Origin: Phreatobacter sp.
GTDB taxonomy: Bacteria > Pseudomonadota > Alphaproteobacteria > Rhizobiales > Phreatobacteraceae
Direction of reading: 5' to 3'
Assembly (NCBI RefSeq): GCF_016793595.1
Contig: NZ_JAEULY010000002.1
Span: 124,001-188,000 of the forward strand
DNA length: 64,000 bases
The translations under genes were made by a program, and so were the position numbers. Shown one piece after another: positions 62,439-64,000 of this stretch. Each line of letters begins with the position of its first letter. The first letter of the stretch is position 1. The notes beneath the pieces were generated by a model. The model worked only from the letters and a program-made list of their open reading frames with translations, did no database searches and was not told the DNA's origin.

Positions 62439-63560
62439 TCAGCGGGACTGGACCTGCGACGAGGTGAAGGCGTCGTAGGGCAGTTCGGCGACCCGGAACC
62501 AGATCTGCTCCTTACGCCAGTAGGGCAGCCAGGAATCGTAGAACTTCTTGAAGTTCGCATTGCTGGCGGCGAGCTCGCCGTAGAGCGCCATGGCCTCCTT
62601 GAAGGCGGCCTGCATCACGTCCTGCGGGAAAGCGCGCAGCTCCGCGCCGGCCGCGACCAGCCGGAACAGCGCATCCGGGTTGGAATGGTCGTATTTGGCG
62701 ACGGAGTGGGACAGGGCCTCGGCGCAGGCCGCCTCGACGATGGCGCGATAGTGGGCCGGCAGGCCGTTCCACTTGTCCAGGTTCACGAAGAAGGAGACGT
62801 TGGCGCAGCCTTCCCAGAAGCCGGGATAGTAGTAGTATTTGGCGACCTTCTGGAAGCCGAGCTTCTCGTCGTCCGCCGGACCGGAGAACTCCGCCGCGTC
62901 GATGGTGCCGCGCTCCAGCGAGGGGTAGATGTCGCCGCCAGCGATCTGCTGCGGCACGACGCCGAGCCGGGCGAGGATGGTGCCGCCGAGGCCGGCGATG
63001 CGGAACTTCAGGCCCTTCAGGTCATTGACCGACTTGATCTCCTTGCGGAACCAGCCGCCCATCTGCGCGCCGGTATTGCCGGAGGGGATGGCATGGACGT
63101 TGTGGCCCTTCATGAATTCGGCGATCAGTTCGCGGCCGCCGCCGTGATAGAGCCAGGCATTGGTCTGGCGCGTGTTGAGGCCGAAGGGCAGCGAGGTGTC
63201 GAAGGCGAAGGCCGGGTCCTTGCCGATATAGAAGCTCGACAGGGAGTGGGAGCATTCCACCGTGCCGCTCTGGACGGCGTCGAGCGCCTGCAGCGCGGGG
63301 ACGATCTCGCCGGCCGCGAAGGGCTGGATCTGGAACTGGCCGTCGGTCGCCTCGGACACGCGCCTGGCGACCTGGGTGGACAGGCCGAACAGCGTATCGA
63401 GGCTTTTCGGATAGCTGGAGGTCAGGCGCCACGTGATCTTCGGGTTGGCCTGCGCGATGGCGGGGGTCGCGACCGCTGCGGCGGCCGCGCCGGCAATGCC
63501 GGCTGTGCCGACGAAGGCGCGGCGGTCGAGCGGCCTGCGGGTGGAAGTGTCTTGCGACAT
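62439..63560 (-). CDS. TRAP transporter solute-binding protein (DctP-like)
   Basis: 373 residues; start 63560 with AGAGGA upstream. Twin-arginine signal (RRAFVGTAGIAGAA, with a Tat-like RR motif), cleavage near TPAIAQ. Body motifs: TWRLTSSYPKSLDTLF, LKGLKFRIAGLGG and the aromatic/Arg region with DAAEFSGPADD fit the DctP family, which binds carboxylates such as 2-oxo acids. No TRAP membrane subunits (DctQ/DctM) lie in the window, so it may be an orphan or use a distant partner. Confidence 0.88.
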   Translation of the reverse strand: MSQDTSTRRPLDRRAFVGTAGIAGAAAAAVATPAIAQANPKITWRLTSSYPKSLDTLFGLSTQVARRVSEATDGQFQIQPFAAGEIVPALQALDAVQSGTVECSHSLSSFYIGKDPAFAFDTSLPFGLNTRQTNAWLYHGGGRELIAEFMKGHNVHAIPSGNTGAQMGGWFRKEIKSVNDLKGLKFRIAGLGGTILARLGVVPQQIAGGDIYPSLERGTIDAAEFSGPADDEKLGFQKVAKYYYYPGFWEGCANVSFFVNLDKWNGLPAHYRAIVEAACAEALSHSVAKYDHSNPDALFRLVAAGAELRAFPQDVMQAAFKEAMALYGELAASNANFKKFYDSWLPYWRKEQIWFRVAELPYDAFTSSQVQSR

Positions 63561-63709
63561 GGCGTGTCCTCTCAGAGCATTCTCAGCCGGTCGGGAAGGG
63601 GACCCTCCCGGCGGGCGCGGACCATATCGCGGCGGAGACCGGTCTGCTCTGCGTCTGGTTCCGGTCTGCCTTCTGCCGTTGTGATCCCCGGCCCATGAAA
63701 AGCTCGGCG

Positions 63710-63735
63710 AAAAGCCCGGCTGCGAAGCCGGGTTT
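63710..63735 (-). terminator. terminator of the gene running off the right edge
   Basis: CCCGGC/GCCGGG stem with a 6-nt loop on the minus strand, followed by CTTTT; 43 bp beyond the stop at 63778. Confidence 0.75.
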
Positions 63736-63777
63736 CGTCCGCCAGGGATAGCTTCGCCCCTTAGAAGAACTCGTCCC

Positions 63778-63999
63778 TCAGAAGAACGGGAAGGGGAAAG
63801 GCACGAAGGGCACGGCCGGAACATAGGGGCGGCGCCAGACGCGGTAGCCCCACCGGTCTATCCAGCAGCGGCGATAGGGATAGCCGTAGCCATAGCCGTA
63901 TCCGTAGAACGGCCCGCCGTAGAAGCCGCCGCCATAATAGGGACCGCCATAATAAGGACCGCCATAGCCGCGCCAGCGCGGGCCACGGTAACCGCCGCG
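63778..63999 (-). CDS. small Gly/Tyr-rich secreted protein (family member 3), 5' end off the window
   Basis: 73 codons visible; the start is beyond base 64000. It has YGGPYYGGPYYGGGFYGGP and YGYGYGYGYP repeats, then RRCWIDRWGYRVW and a Phe/Pro-rich end (PFVPFPFPFF). The RRCWIDRWG core parallels RRHCWINRHG and RRRCFVNRWG in the proteins at 59640 and 61876. The second Cys of those is Trp here. Third gene of a loose local family. Confidence 0.75.
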   Translation of the reverse strand, partial: RGGYRGPRWRGYGGPYYGGPYYGGGFYGGPFYGYGYGYGYPYRRCWIDRWGYRVWRRPYVPAVPFVPFPFPFF

Positions 64000-64000
64000 C

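Noticed and set aside
63840..64000. Tandem gccataatagggaccg repeats as a DNA repeat array
   Set aside because: They encode the Gly/Tyr-rich repeats of a small secreted protein with a proper stop and terminator.

Overview
This is a 64 kb chromosomal window from a high-GC alphaproteobacterium, almost certainly a member of the Hyphomicrobiales (Rhizobiales). The evidence is the gene content and order: eipA (DUF1134), DUF1192, rcdA (DUF1465), a PodJ-like polarity protein, class I PHA synthase with phasins, and the chain ruvC-ruvA-ruvB-ybgC-tolQRAB...pal-cpoB-tilS-ftsH. No rRNA, tRNA, CRISPR array, prophage or insertion sequence was seen. Nearly all the sequence looks like stable core or accessory chromosome. 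I cannot name the genus from the sequence alone.

Layout. 0-3 kb: end of eipA, a membrane-anchored coiled-coil protein, a glutathione S-transferase-like protein and a DUF1127 micro-protein. 3.3-11.7 kb: a carbon-storage locus with a PHA depolymerase-like hydrolase, PHA synthase (phaC), a wax-ester synthase/DGAT with a long Lys/Ala/Pro tail, a second hydrolase, two phasins and a DUF445 membrane protein. 11.8-13.1 kb: DUF1192 and a quinone oxidoreductase. 13.3-19.5 kb, minus strand: an alcohol dehydrogenase-thiolase-DUF35-hydantoinase operon, then an atzG-atzE-atzH (hpxXYZ-type) amidohydrolase cluster. This looks like a block for breaking down nitrogen-containing compounds. 19.6-25.5 kb: serA, a MerR regulator and the PodJ-like protein. 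25.5-28.8 kb: a self-sufficient CYP102 (P450-BM3 type) fusion. 29-31 kb: a GNAT protein, a candidate small RNA behind a perfect CtrA box, rcdA, and a YebC/PmpR regulator. 32.4-51.7 kb: ruvCAB and tol-pal, interrupted by extra genes including a roughly 6 kb regulator/efflux/hydrolase insert between tolB and pal. 51.7-64 kb: an enolase-superfamily enzyme, three c-di-GMP proteins (one EAL protein with a degenerate GGDEF, two tandem diguanylate cyclases), a PAP2 phosphatase, dsbB, a TRAP-type binding protein, and three small secreted low-complexity proteins that share a C-terminal signature.

How the parts may connect. PhaC, phasins, depolymerase and the wax-ester synthase together suggest granules that may hold both polyester and neutral lipid. 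A PhaR-like inverted motif lies on the phasin promoter, and a related motif lies on the GNAT promoter 18 kb away. CtrA-type sites occur before the PodJ-like gene, before the candidate sRNA next to rcdA, and upstream of tolQ, which suggests shared cell-cycle control of polarity, CtrA turnover and envelope constriction. Both MarR genes have clear nearby operators that link each regulator to its neighbour. The most interesting items are the CtrA-box sRNA candidate, the modular secreted micro-protein family, the tailed wax-ester synthase, the CYP102 lacking the usual carboxylate anchor, and the split tol-pal cluster.
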